DNA from: Firm-08 sp045546995 | Lineage (GTDB): Bacteria > Bacillota > Clostridia > Oscillospirales > QAKW01 | NCBI GenBank assembly: GCA_045546995.1 | Contig: JAZQDW010000044.1 | Location: 1-42,590, forward strand | DNA length: 42,590 bases | Direction: 5' to 3' | Program-made: the position numbers and the translations under genes | In this document: in pieces, positions 1-8,517 of the stretch | Position numbering within the stretch: the first letter of the stretch is position 1 | Layout of the letters: every line of letters starts with the position of its first letter | Notes under the pieces: model-generated | What the model saw: only the letters and a program-made list of their open reading frames with translations | The model's database searches: none | Told to the model about the DNA's origin: nothing

Positions 1-57
1 TTCTCTCCCTAAGACCGCTTGGCCTCCGACTTGTGCAAAGCGGCGCTTTTGTAGTCA

Positions 58-750
58 TCAAAAAAAGAGTTTTCGTTCCATAATGGCACGCGCAGAGGAG
101 TTGATAGCCAAAAAGATCAACGTGCCGCCCAGCAAGGCAAACACGATGAGCGGATAGACCGACCAGCCGATGATCCGCCCGGAAAACGTGATCTTCATCA
201 AAAATTCGACCAGCGGCGCCATAGCGCCGACGGCCATCAATGCGCCACCCCAGATATACAGCCTACCCTTTCGCAGGTAATACAACAGCACGACCACCGC
301 GCTGGTGATCAGGCAAAATCCGCCGCAGACCGGAAAAGCGAAACTTAAAAACCAGTGGCCTCCCGTGGCCAAATTGATATAGAACAGCAACACCGTGACC
401 GCCGCATACGTACAAGGAACAAATATTACCGGATTCGGTCGCTCAAACCACAACGGCAGGGCAAAGGCAACATATCCCACCAACAACGCTCCCAGAACGT
501 AGCCGGACCACTCCAGACGTCCGTTGGTTTGCCAATCTGCCAGCAGGCTGACGAAAACAGGAATAAAAAACAAGATCAAAATCACACCGTTAAAGGCTTT
601 AGACCGTGGCTTGAAGGCCGGCATTTTATCCGCCGGATACAGAGGTGCGGCGGCAGGACGGGACAATTCGGGATGATAGACCACTGTGTCACACAGCGGA
701 CATTTTTTCTCGGTGTCGGCCAGTTTGACACCGCAATTGATACAATACAT
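58..750 (-). CDS. Zinc-ribbon polytopic membrane protein (DUF6320-like)
   Basis: A 230-residue protein. It opens with a small zinc ribbon (Cys3, Cys6, Cys17, Cys20, in CINC and CPLC pairs). A proline-rich linker follows, then about six hydrophobic segments from roughly residue 55 to the end, so it is probably an integral membrane protein with a cytosolic metal-binding head. The reading frame stays open upstream, but the start at 750 is preferred because GAGGTGAG lies just before it. It begins 11 bases after the acyltransferase stop, so the two form an operon. From memory this pairing recurs in Clostridia and the family is catalogued as DUF6320. The role is unknown; the partner suggests lipid or alcohol acylation at the membrane. 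Confidence 0.8.
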   Translation of the reverse strand: MYCINCGVKLADTEKKCPLCDTVVYHPELSRPAAAPLYPADKMPAFKPRSKAFNGVILILFFIPVFVSLLADWQTNGRLEWSGYVLGALLVGYVAFALPLWFERPNPVIFVPCTYAAVTVLLFYINLATGGHWFLSFAFPVCGGFCLITSAVVVLLYYLRKGRLYIWGGALMAVGAMAPLVEFLMKITFSGRIIGWSVYPLIVFALLGGTLIFLAINSSARAIMERKLFF

Positions 751-760
751 TCTGCTCACC

Positions 761-2047
761 TCAATTCTCGTTACTTTCCACCGTAGCCGGCAGACCCATT
801 TGCTGCAGTACGGCAAAGAAATGGCGTTCCAGTTCCGGCTCTTTGATATTACGGATAAAATTGATATAAATTGTATCCCCATAGGATAGGGTGCCGCAGT
901 TGTACGGCGCGGCGGCCTGCACGCCCAGAATAAAGTCCATACGGCGCACGTACTGCCGCATAACCTCCGGCAATTGCACCAGCCCGATATTGGACAGAGT
1001 CAGACAGGACTTTTTCTCTCCCACGCTGTCAAAAATGGCCTTCATCACCATATTTTTGATAGGCAACGGAATCAGGCGTACCAAGGGATTTTTTTCGTCG
1101 TTTACGTTGGTAGCGATAACACTGCTCATATGCTTGGCGGTGATCTCCAGCCCCATTTTATGTCGGATCACATTTACGATCTCTTCAAAGGAATACTCGC
1201 CCATACGGGGGTCGAGTTCGGGAATGGTATACATAGCGAAATTCCGCAGCGTGTTAACCCCGTACAGCTTACGCAGATTGACGGGAATGAGTAGTTTGAT
1301 TCGCTTATGTCGGCGGCGGTTGGGACATTTTTCCGCTTGCAGCTGTTGCAACGCCTGCATCATCACCGCGCTCAAAAATACCGTCAGCGTACAATTATAT
1401 TGATGGGCCAGCGCCAGCGCCTGCTGTACCGGCACCCGAAAGCAGGTCAGATGCAAAAAACCGTCGGTCTGCGCCGTGCCGTTCATATGCCAGGCATCCG
1501 TATCCTTACGGCCGGCCGGTATGGGGCCGGCGTGCTCGGGAAAAAAGTCCTTGATCTCCTCCGGCTGCGGCGCCTGGCGGCGATCCAGCACGCCATACTC
1601 GGCCGGCACGGTGATATGATATTTTTCCTCCAGATATTCGGCCGTCAGCGTTTTTAAAAACACCATCGCTCCGGTGCCGTCCGTCAGCGAATGGAAAAAT
1701 TCCACCGCGATCCGATCCCGATAAACGATGACGCGAAAGGCGCAACGGCGCAATTCCTGCTTGCTCATAAAGCACAAGGGATAGCTGTGTTCCTCACCGA
1801 TCACGGGGGGCTGGTCGATCTGCTGTAAATAATACCAAAACAGCCCCTTACGCAGGCGGGCGGCGATGGAGGGAAAGCGTTTGACCGTAACGGCCAGAGC
1901 GCTTTGCAGCACCGGCACGTCCACCGCCTCACACAGCGTGACGGATTGACGAAACACATTGCTCCAATTCCGACGAATGGCCGCAGGATATATTTTGGCG
2001 GCATTGTCCAGCCGCATCCATTGTAGCTTGCGTTTTTTTCCAGCCAT
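761..2047 (-). CDS. HxxxDG acyltransferase (alcohol acetyltransferase / condensation-domain-like)
   Basis: A 428-residue protein of the CoA-dependent acyltransferase superfamily, which includes wax-ester synthases, PapA proteins, alcohol acetyltransferases and NRPS condensation domains. The catalytic HxxxDG motif is visible as HSLTDG at residues 119-124, the usual place about 120 residues in. Family members move an acyl group from CoA or a carrier to an alcohol or amine; the substrate cannot be read here. The ATG at 2047 is chosen because GGAGAG precedes it, whereas the upstream ATG at 2095 has no such site and would lie in the leader. It is the first gene of an operon with the zinc-ribbon membrane protein downstream. 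A strong promoter and a hairpin lie in its leader. A third partner gene may lie beyond the window's left edge. Confidence 0.82.
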   Translation of the reverse strand: MAGKKRKLQWMRLDNAAKIYPAAIRRNWSNVFRQSVTLCEAVDVPVLQSALAVTVKRFPSIAARLRKGLFWYYLQQIDQPPVIGEEHSYPLCFMSKQELRRCAFRVIVYRDRIAVEFFHSLTDGTGAMVFLKTLTAEYLEEKYHITVPAEYGVLDRRQAPQPEEIKDFFPEHAGPIPAGRKDTDAWHMNGTAQTDGFLHLTCFRVPVQQALALAHQYNCTLTVFLSAVMMQALQQLQAEKCPNRRRHKRIKLLIPVNLRKLYGVNTLRNFAMYTIPELDPRMGEYSFEEIVNVIRHKMGLEITAKHMSSVIATNVNDEKNPLVRLIPLPIKNMVMKAIFDSVGEKKSCLTLSNIGLVQLPEVMRQYVRRMDFILGVQAAAPYNCGTLSYGDTIYINFIRNIKEPELERHFFAVLQQMGLPATVESNEN

Positions 2048-2071
2048 TTTATCTCTCCAAAACCGTTTTTT

Positions 2072-2092
2072 GCGGCAAGCGTGTCTTGCCGC
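2072..2092 (-). promoter_or_regulatory. Hairpin in the acyltransferase 5' leader
   Basis: An 8-bp perfect stem (GCGGCAAG with CTTGCCGC) around a 5-base loop. It lies between the promoter and the ribosome binding site of the acyltransferase gene. It has no U-run, so it is not a standard terminator. A role in mRNA stability or translation control is possible but unproven. Confidence 0.45.
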
Positions 2093-2111
2093 CAAACATA
2101 AATCCGGGTCG

Positions 2112-2140
2112 ATTATATCTCATAATCGTTGAAAAGTCAA
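2112..2140 (-). promoter_or_regulatory. Sigma-A promoter of the acyltransferase operon
   Basis: On the minus strand, -35 TTGACT (2140-2135), a 17-base spacer and -10 TATAAT (2117-2112). This is one mismatch from consensus at ideal spacing. The expected start is near 2105, giving a leader of about 58 bases. Confidence 0.8.
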
Positions 2141-2211
2141 CGAAGGGAGGGGCAAAACGCTCCTTTTTAACCCAAAATTCATCTTCTGACGACGGGAATT
2201 GAACCTTTTTC

Positions 2212-2240
2212 TTGACTTGCGCGTATAATATTGCTATAAT
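2212..2240 (+). promoter_or_regulatory. Sigma-A promoter of the dapH-lysC operon
   Basis: -35 TTGACT (2212-2217), a 17-base spacer and -10 TATAAT (2235-2240). The expected start is near 2247. The roughly 77-base leader is too short for a lysine riboswitch, and none of its features are seen. Confidence 0.8.
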
Positions 2241-2323
2241 ACTATAATAATATTATAATGTGGAAGTATGTCGTTTTTTGTAAAAGGACTGCTTGTTCAA
2301 TTTTTATCAGACGGAGGATAACC

Positions 2324-3016
2324 ATGGACGCAAGAGAGATCATTCGCTTTATCGCAGAGGCAGAAAAAAAGACCCCTGTAAAACTGTACGTAAAAACCAA
2401 ACAGGATATCGACTTCGGCAGTGCCAAGGTATTTGGCGCCGGCGACAAGATCGTATTCGGCGATTGGAAAGAGCTGGAGCCCATTCTGGCCGCGCAGGCC
2501 GATGCCATTGAGGACATCGTCATCGAAAACGATTGCCGCAACAGCGCCGTTCCTCTGCTGGACAAAAAGAATATCAATGCCCGCATCGAGCCGGGCGCCA
2601 TCATCCGCGATCAGGTGGAGATCGGCAACAACGCCGTTATTATGATGGGCGCTACCATTAACATCGGCGCCGTCATCGGCGAGGGTACGATGATCGATAT
2701 GGGCGCCATCCTGGGCGGCAGAGCCACGGTGGGCAACCATTGTCACGTAGGCGCAGGCGCCGTCCTTGCCGGCGTGATCGAACCTGCCAGCGCCACCCCC
2801 GTTATCGTGGAGGATGACGTACTCATTGGCGCCAACGCCGTAATTATTGAAGGCTGTCGCATCGGCAAAGGCGCCGTTGTTGCCGCAGGCGCCATCGTTA
2901 CCAAGGACGTGCCCGCCGGCGCCGTTGTGGCCGGTTGTCCCGCCAAGGTCATCAAAATGAAGGACGAAAAGACCACCCTGAAAACCGCCCTTGAGGCCGA
3001 TTTGAGAAATCTGTAA
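2324..3016 (+). CDS. dapH: Tetrahydrodipicolinate N-acetyltransferase
   Basis: A 230-residue enzyme that transfers acetyl from acetyl-CoA to tetrahydrodipicolinate. This is the first committed step of the acetylase branch of diaminopimelate/lysine synthesis in Gram-positive bacteria. After an alpha/beta N-terminal region of about 85 residues, the chain turns into imperfect hexapeptide repeats with hydrophobic, Gly and Ala residues at six-residue intervals (about 86-215), the left-handed beta-helix of this family. The length matches DapH. ATG at 2324 follows GGAGG; the longer open frame runs into the leader. It heads a tight operon with lysA, an aminotransferase, a deacetylase and lysC, and the next two downstream pathway steps are present, which makes the assignment firm. 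dapA and dapB are not in the window. Confidence 0.93.
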   Translation: MDAREIIRFIAEAEKKTPVKLYVKTKQDIDFGSAKVFGAGDKIVFGDWKELEPILAAQADAIEDIVIENDCRNSAVPLLDKKNINARIEPGAIIRDQVEIGNNAVIMMGATINIGAVIGEGTMIDMGAILGGRATVGNHCHVGAGAVLAGVIEPASATPVIVEDDVLIGANAVIIEGCRIGKGAVVAAGAIVTKDVPAGAVVAGCPAKVIKMKDEKTTLKTALEADLRNL

Positions 3017-3034
3017 AGCACGAGGAAAAAACCA

Positions 3035-4291
3035 ATGAAAACATTACCCTTTACTTTAAGCGATGCCAAGGAGTGGACCAAAAGCCACCCCACCCCCTTT
3101 TACATTTACGATGAGGAAGGCATCCGCAAATGTGTGACCGATCTGTACGAAGCCTTTTCCTGGAATGAAGGCTTTAAGGAGTATTTTGCCGTCAAGGCCC
3201 TGCCCAATCCCAGCATTCTGCGTCTGCTGCACAGCCTGGGCTGCGGCACCGACTGTGCCTCGGTAACCGAGGTGCTGTTGGCCGAAAAATGCGGCATCAC
3301 CGGTAAGGAGATCATGTTCAGCTCCAACGAGACCACGGAGATTGAATACCGCACCGCCCTGCAGGCCGGCGCCATCATCAATCTGGACGACGTGACCCAC
3401 ATCGAGTATCTGGAGACGCTGGGTCCCCTGCCCGATACCTTCTGCTGCCGCTATAACCCCGGTAAGTTTAACATTACCAACGATATCATGGGCCATCTTT
3501 ACGACTCCAAATTCGGTATGACCCTGCCGCAATTAAAAGAAGCCTTTGCAACGCTTAAAGAAAAAGGCGTCAAGCATTTCGGCATTCACGCCATGATTGC
3601 CTCCTGCTCGCTGGACGAGGAATATTATCCCCGTCTGGCAGAGGAACTGTTCCGTCTGGCGCTGGAAATCAGAGAAGAATTGGGCATTACCGTAGAATTC
3701 ATCGATCTTTCGGGCGGTATCGGCATCCCCTATCTGCCCAACGAGCGCGCCGTGGACATTTTTGCCATCGGCGACGGTGTCCGTCAGGTGTACGAGCGGA
3801 TGATCGGTCCGGAGGATTTTGACATCAAGTTGTACTGTGAGATGGGTCGTTACATCACCGGTCCCTACGGTTATCTGGTGACCACGGCCATCCATTACAA
3901 GCACATTTACAAGGAATATATCGGCGTTGACGCCTCCTGCTGTGACCTGATGCGTCCGGCCATGTACGGCGCCTATCATCATCTGACCGTTCTGGGTAAA
4001 GAAGACGAGCAGCTGGTAGGTAAGTTTGACGTTGTTGGCTCGCTGTGCGAAAACAATGACAAATTTGCCATTGACCGTCCCCTGCCGCAGGTGGATCTGG
4101 GTGACATCCTGGTGCTCCACGATGCCGGCGCCCACGGCCATTCTATGGGCTATAACTACAACGGCAAGTTGCGCTGTGCCGAGTTGATGATGCACAAGGA
4201 TAAATCTGTTTCCCTGATCCGCAGAGCGGAAAGTGTAGAAGATTATTTTGCCACGCTGGACGTGGATCCCGCTTTTGAAAGAAAGGCATAG
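3035..4291 (+). CDS. lysA: Diaminopimelate decarboxylase
   Basis: A 418-residue PLP enzyme of fold type III that decarboxylates meso-diaminopimelate to L-lysine, the last step of the pathway. The PLP-binding lysine is Lys54 in YFAVKALPNP. An SKFG motif and a glycine-rich LSGGIG phosphate-binding stretch follow, and a CEMGRY segment occupies the position of the usual EPGR motif. That Pro-to-Met difference marks a divergent clade, and a related PLP decarboxylase (for example for carboxynorspermidine) is a weaker alternative. The operon context with dapH and lysC argues for LysA. It starts 18 bases after dapH with GAGGAAA upstream of the ATG. Confidence 0.87.
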   Translation: MKTLPFTLSDAKEWTKSHPTPFYIYDEEGIRKCVTDLYEAFSWNEGFKEYFAVKALPNPSILRLLHSLGCGTDCASVTEVLLAEKCGITGKEIMFSSNETTEIEYRTALQAGAIINLDDVTHIEYLETLGPLPDTFCCRYNPGKFNITNDIMGHLYDSKFGMTLPQLKEAFATLKEKGVKHFGIHAMIASCSLDEEYYPRLAEELFRLALEIREELGITVEFIDLSGGIGIPYLPNERAVDIFAIGDGVRQVYERMIGPEDFDIKLYCEMGRYITGPYGYLVTTAIHYKHIYKEYIGVDASCCDLMRPAMYGAYHHLTVLGKEDEQLVGKFDVVGSLCENNDKFAIDRPLPQVDLGDILVLHDAGAHGHSMGYNYNGKLRCAELMMHKDKSVSLIRRAESVEDYFATLDVDPAFERKA

Positions 4292-4297
4292 AATATT

Positions 4298-5428
4298 ATG
4301 AGAGAACATCTCAACCCCGCTGTATTTGCATTAAAGCGGAGCTCGATCCGCGAATATTCCAATCTGGCGGCGGCCACCCCCGGCTGTATCCGCCTGACAC
4401 TGGGTGAGCCGGAGTTTAATACTCCCGCCCCCATCGTCAGTGAATTGTTTGCGGCGGCAGAGGCCGGTGAGACCCATTATATCGCCAACAACGGCACCCT
4501 TGCCCTGCGGGAGAAGATCGCCCGCTTTGAACGGGAGCATAACGGTTTTTGCACCAATGCCGATGAGATCATCGTCACCGCCGGTGCCACCGAGGGACTG
4601 ATGATCGCCCTGACCGGTATCATTGCCCCGGGGGATGAGGTGGTCATTCCCACCCCTGCCTTTGTACTGTATGAGGAACTGGTCAAGCTGTGCGGCGGCA
4701 TTCCCGTACCGCTGGACACCACGGCGGAGCATTTTCAGATCCGCAATCCCCAACGGGTATTTTCTGCCAAGACCAAGGCCATCATCCTCAACACCCCCAA
4801 CAACCCTACCGGCACCATTCTGGATGAAGAGAGTTTGCAGGCGGTGCACGATGCCGTTTGCGGCAAGCCCATCTTTGTCATTTGTGACGACGTATACCGT
4901 CAATTGGTTTATACCGACAACTATCATTCCTTCACGGAATTTGACGACCTGCGTGAGCAGATCATTCTGATCCAAAGCTATTCCAAGCCCTATGCAATGA
5001 CCGGCTGGCGTATGGGATATCTGATCGCCCACCCCGATATCAAAGAACGGCTGGAACTGATCCATCAGTTTTCCGTCACCAGCACTCCCGCCCTGTTTCA
5101 GCGGGCGGCCGCGGCGGCATTAGACGTGGATCCGACCCCCTTTGTCGACACCTACCGCAAACGGCGGGATATGGTGTTGGCACGGTTACAACAAATGGGG
5201 TTGCCTGTCACCGTTCCCACAGGCGCCTTTTACGTTTTTCCCTGTGTGACCCATCTGGGCATCGACGATGGCGAGCTGTGCAAACGTCTGATCTCCGAAG
5301 CAGGCGTGGCACTGACCCCGGGCAGCTGTTTCGGCGCTCCCGGTTACGTACGACTGTCCTATTGTTGCAGTGACGAAGCGCTGCAAACCGGACTGGACCG
5401 TCTGGAAACCTTTTTACAAACCTTATAA
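4298..5428 (+). CDS. patA: Class I aminotransferase, probable N-acetyl-LL-diaminopimelate aminotransferase
   Basis: A 376-residue fold type I PLP aminotransferase. NNPTGT is the class I substrate-binding motif, and SYSKPYAMTGWRMG holds the PLP lysine followed by the phosphate-binding arginine. Length and motifs fit the AspAT/PatA group. In the acetylase pathway an aminotransferase turns N-acetyl-2-amino-6-oxopimelate into N-acetyl-diaminopimelate, using glutamate. Its place between lysA and the deacetylase makes that the most likely job; general aspartate or aromatic transamination cannot be excluded from sequence. The ATG lies 6 bases after the lysA stop, with GAAAGG inside the lysA end as ribosome binding site, so the two are probably translationally coupled. 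Confidence 0.82.
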   Translation: MREHLNPAVFALKRSSIREYSNLAAATPGCIRLTLGEPEFNTPAPIVSELFAAAEAGETHYIANNGTLALREKIARFEREHNGFCTNADEIIVTAGATEGLMIALTGIIAPGDEVVIPTPAFVLYEELVKLCGGIPVPLDTTAEHFQIRNPQRVFSAKTKAIILNTPNNPTGTILDEESLQAVHDAVCGKPIFVICDDVYRQLVYTDNYHSFTEFDDLREQIILIQSYSKPYAMTGWRMGYLIAHPDIKERLELIHQFSVTSTPALFQRAAAAALDVDPTPFVDTYRKRRDMVLARLQQMGLPVTVPTGAFYVFPCVTHLGIDDGELCKRLISEAGVALTPGSCFGAPGYVRLSYCCSDEALQTGLDRLETFLQTL

Positions 5429-5442
5429 GTGAGGTGAACCGA

Positions 5443-6555
5443 GTGGAACAACTGAATCATCGCTATGAAAGCCTGCACCGTGAACCGGAGCTGAGCCGAC
5501 GGGAGTATCGCACCGCCGACAAGCTGTCCGCTTGGCTGACGGAACTGGGGCTGGAGGTTCACCGCATCGGCGAAACCGCCGTCATCGGCGTGCTTCACGG
5601 TGGCAAACCGGGCAAAACGGTTGCCCTGCGCGCCGATATGGACGCCCTGCCCATCAATGAGCAGACCTGTCTGCCCTACGCCTCCCAAAACGATGGCGTG
5701 ATGCACGCCTGCGGCCACGATTTTCATATGGCTGCCGCTCTGGGCGCCGCCACGTTGTTAAGCGCCGAAAAAGAGACGCTGTGTGGCACGGTACAATTTG
5801 TATTTCAACCCGACGAAGAGGATTGCGGCTACGCCGACCGGCTGTCGGCCCACGAAATTATGAAAGATACCGTCGCTGTATTCGGCGCCCACGTTGATCC
5901 CCATCTGCCGCACGGCACGATCGGTATCAAAAGCGGCCCGTTTTACGCCGCCGCCGCCACCATTGATCTGACCTTCTGCGGAAAAAGCACCCACGGTGCC
6001 ACACCGCAAAACGGCATAGACGCATTACACGCCGCCGCAACGGCGACCCGACAATTGCTCGACCTGCGGCAGGGCGGCGACTCTCCCGTGGTCGTTTCGG
6101 TAGGCACGTTGCACGCCGGCACGGCGCGCAACATCATCGCCGACAAAGCTACCCTCAGCGGTATCATCCGCGCCTATGACCGCCCGAAATGCGACGAGAT
6201 CATTCAGACGATCCGCCGAATGCTTGCCCCCCTGGAGACACAGACCGGTGTCACCGTGGAGGCAAAAATCGAAGGAAGCCATCGTGGGATCACCAATCCC
6301 GACGCCTGCGCCGGATTTGTTCGGCAAACTGCCACCGAGCTGTTGGGGGAAGAACGGGTGATCACCATTCCGACGCCGCTGATGACCACCGAGGATTTCG
6401 GTGAATATCTCATCGGACGGGACGGTTGCTTTTACCACTTCGGTGTGGGCGGTAAGGAGGGGCTGCATTCCCCCCGATTTGCCCCCGATCCAACCTTGTT
6501 ACCAAACGCCGCAGCGCTGCACGCAGCGGTGATACGAAAGTATTTAGAAAAGTAG
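5443..6555 (+). CDS. N-acetyldiaminopimelate deacetylase (M20D amidohydrolase)
   Basis: A 370-residue metallo-amidohydrolase of the M20D family (YkuR-like). It removes acetate from N-acetyl-LL-diaminopimelate, the third acetylase-branch step. Metal-site motifs are visible: ADMDALPI, MHACGHDFHMA, the acidic DEED after FVFQP, and a late His in YHFGVGG. The start is GTG at 5443. The GTG at 5434 is in frame but forms part of the GAGGTG ribosome binding site, which is ideally placed for 5443. It follows the aminotransferase by 14 bases and precedes lysC by 10. Other M20D enzymes hydrolyse hippurate or IAA-amino acids; the operon makes the lysine role much more likely. Confidence 0.87.
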   Translation: MEQLNHRYESLHREPELSRREYRTADKLSAWLTELGLEVHRIGETAVIGVLHGGKPGKTVALRADMDALPINEQTCLPYASQNDGVMHACGHDFHMAAALGAATLLSAEKETLCGTVQFVFQPDEEDCGYADRLSAHEIMKDTVAVFGAHVDPHLPHGTIGIKSGPFYAAAATIDLTFCGKSTHGATPQNGIDALHAAATATRQLLDLRQGGDSPVVVSVGTLHAGTARNIIADKATLSGIIRAYDRPKCDEIIQTIRRMLAPLETQTGVTVEAKIEGSHRGITNPDACAGFVRQTATELLGEERVITIPTPLMTTEDFGEYLIGRDGCFYHFGVGGKEGLHSPRFAPDPTLLPNAAALHAAVIRKYLEK

Positions 6556-6565
6556 GAGATATATC

Positions 6566-7888
6566 ATGCAAACGATTGTAGTTAAGTTCGGCGGTTCTTC
6601 CCTGGCCAACGCTGACCAGATCCGTAAGGCCGCCGCCATCATCAAAGAAAAGAGCGACCGCCGCTACGTGGTGGTTTCCGCCCCCGGCAAGGTGCACGCC
6701 GACGACACCAAGATCACCGATCTGCTGTACCGTTGTTATAACCGAGCCGTAGCGCATCAGGAGTACGAAAGCGTTTTATCCATCATTGAGCAACGTTTTT
6801 CCGAAATCATTGAAGATCTGGGTGTTGAGGTTGACCTGAGTGAGGATTTCAAGGCGCTTCGTCAAAATCTGGACACCAATCCCAGCGCTGATTTTGCCGC
6901 AAGTCGCGGTGAGTATCTCAACGCGCGCGTCATCTCCGCCTTTCTGGGCTTTCCCATGCTGGATGCAGCCGATTACATCCGCTTTACCGAGAACGGTAAG
7001 TACGATCAAAAGGCCACCGAGACGCTGTTGATCCCCGCCCTGAAGCAAAACGCCAAGGCCGTGCTGCCCGGATTTTACGGCGCATTCCCCGACGGAACGG
7101 TACACACCTTCTCCCGCGGTGGCTCGGACATTACCGGCGCCATCGTGGCCAAGGCCGCCGGCGCCAAGATCTATGAAAACTGGACGGACGTATCGGGTAT
7201 GCTGGTAGCGGACCCCCGCATCGTCGACAATCCCAAGCCCATCGAGTCCCTGACCTACAGAGAACTCAGAGAGCTGTCCTATATGGGCGCCGCCGTATTG
7301 CACGAAGAAGCGGTATTCCCCGTTCGTCAGGCCGGCATTCCCATCAACATTCGGAACACCAACTGTCCCGAGGCGCCCGGCACCATGATCCTGCATCACC
7401 TGCCCCAGAGCGTCAAGCCCAAGCTGATCACCGGTGTTGCCGGTAATCACGGTTTTTCCGTCGTACGCATCGAAAAGACCATGATGAACAACGAGATCGG
7501 CTTTGGCGCCAAGGTATTGGAGATTTTTGCCGACTTTAACCTGTCCTTCGAACATATGCCCTCCGGCATCGACACGTTGAGCGTCGTGGTTTCCACCGCC
7601 AGTCTGGCCCCCGTGAAAAACGAACTGATGAAGCGTCTGCAGAAAGAGACGGAGGCAGACGTCATCTACGCCGAGGATGAGATGGCTATCATTGCTGTCG
7701 TTGGTCACGGTATGGTTCGCTCCAAAGGTACGGCCGCCCGTGTAATCAGCGCCGTATCCAGATGTGACATCAACATCCGTATGATCGATCAGGGTTCCGG
7801 CGAGTTGAATATCATCATCGGTGTTCACGAAAAGGATTATATCAACGCCATCCGCGCGTTGTATGCCGAGTTTGAAAAAGATCTTTAA
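6566..7888 (+). CDS. lysC: Aspartate kinase
   Basis: A 440-residue aspartokinase that phosphorylates aspartate to open the aspartate-family pathway (lysine, threonine, methionine, diaminopimelate). The N-terminal KFGGSS motif and the GRGGSD-type motif (seen as SRGGSD) belong to the amino-acid kinase fold. The last third (about 300-440) reads as paired ACT domains, the usual site of feedback control by lysine or threonine. The length suits a single-chain monofunctional enzyme; no homoserine dehydrogenase is fused. GGAG precedes the ATG. Being last in the dapH operon, it is probably the lysine- or diaminopimelate-responsive isoenzyme; which effector binds cannot be told from sequence. No clear terminator follows it. 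Confidence 0.93.
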   Translation: MQTIVVKFGGSSLANADQIRKAAAIIKEKSDRRYVVVSAPGKVHADDTKITDLLYRCYNRAVAHQEYESVLSIIEQRFSEIIEDLGVEVDLSEDFKALRQNLDTNPSADFAASRGEYLNARVISAFLGFPMLDAADYIRFTENGKYDQKATETLLIPALKQNAKAVLPGFYGAFPDGTVHTFSRGGSDITGAIVAKAAGAKIYENWTDVSGMLVADPRIVDNPKPIESLTYRELRELSYMGAAVLHEEAVFPVRQAGIPINIRNTNCPEAPGTMILHHLPQSVKPKLITGVAGNHGFSVVRIEKTMMNNEIGFGAKVLEIFADFNLSFEHMPSGIDTLSVVVSTASLAPVKNELMKRLQKETEADVIYAEDEMAIIAVVGHGMVRSKGTAARVISAVSRCDINIRMIDQGSGELNIIIGVHEKDYINAIRALYAEFEKDL

Positions 7889-7929
7889 TTTATCGTTTTT
7901 GGTTCATAATAACACAAGGAGGTTATTTT

Positions 7930-8508
7930 ATGAAGTTTAAAAAATCATGGATCATTTGGATCGTAGTAGCCGTTGTAGTGATCGCCTTGATCGGCTCGCT
8001 GATCAGCAGTTATAACAGTTTGGTCGATCAGCAGGCAAACGTGGAGCAAAAGATTGCCGACATCGACGTACAGCTGCAGCGCCGCGCCGATCTGATTCCC
8101 AATTTCGTTTCCACCGTCAAGGGCTATGCCCTGCACGAGCAGGAGACCTACACCGCCGTGACCGAGGCCAGAAACGCCCTGCAAAACGCCGGCACCACCA
8201 ATGAAAAGGTTGAAGCCGCCGGACAGTTGGACAGCGCCATTGATATCTGGGTCAATGCGGTCACCGAAAGCTATCCCGATTTGAAGGCCAATCAGAATTT
8301 CACCGCCCTGCAGGACGAGCTGGCCGGTACCGAAAACCGTATCGCCGTGGCCCGCTCTGACTTTAACGGAGTGGCAAAGGAATACAACACCGCCATCCGT
8401 AAATTTCCCAAAAGCATTCTGGCCGGTATGTTCGGCTTTGAAAAGGTGAATTATTTTGATGCCGCAGCCGGCAGTGAAAACGCCCCTGTCGTTGACTTCG
8501 GCGCCTGA
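7930..8508 (+). CDS. LemA family membrane protein
   Basis: A 192-residue LemA protein. It has one N-terminal membrane segment (about residues 8-27), then long helices with the family signatures YNSLVDQQ, a run reading QLQRRADLIPN, and a conserved hydrophobic YFDAA near the end. LemA proteins are anchored with the bulk outside the cell; the molecular role is poorly known. The neighbour is a TPM-domain protein, a pairing common across bacteria. Start ATG follows a perfect AAGGAGG. It may be transcribed from lysC read-through, since no convincing promoter was found in the 41-base gap. Confidence 0.92.
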   Translation: MKFKKSWIIWIVVAVVVIALIGSLISSYNSLVDQQANVEQKIADIDVQLQRRADLIPNFVSTVKGYALHEQETYTAVTEARNALQNAGTTNEKVEAAGQLDSAIDIWVNAVTESYPDLKANQNFTALQDELAGTENRIAVARSDFNGVAKEYNTAIRKFPKSILAGMFGFEKVNYFDAAAGSENAPVVDFGA

Positions 8509-8517
8509 TAACGGCCA

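Noticed and set aside
2241..2323. Lysine riboswitch before dapH
   Set aside because: The leader is about 77 bases, far shorter than a lysine riboswitch, and has no matching helices or terminator.
6776..7828. 350-codon open frame on the minus strand
   Set aside because: Antisense to lysC, with no start signals and shadow-type composition.
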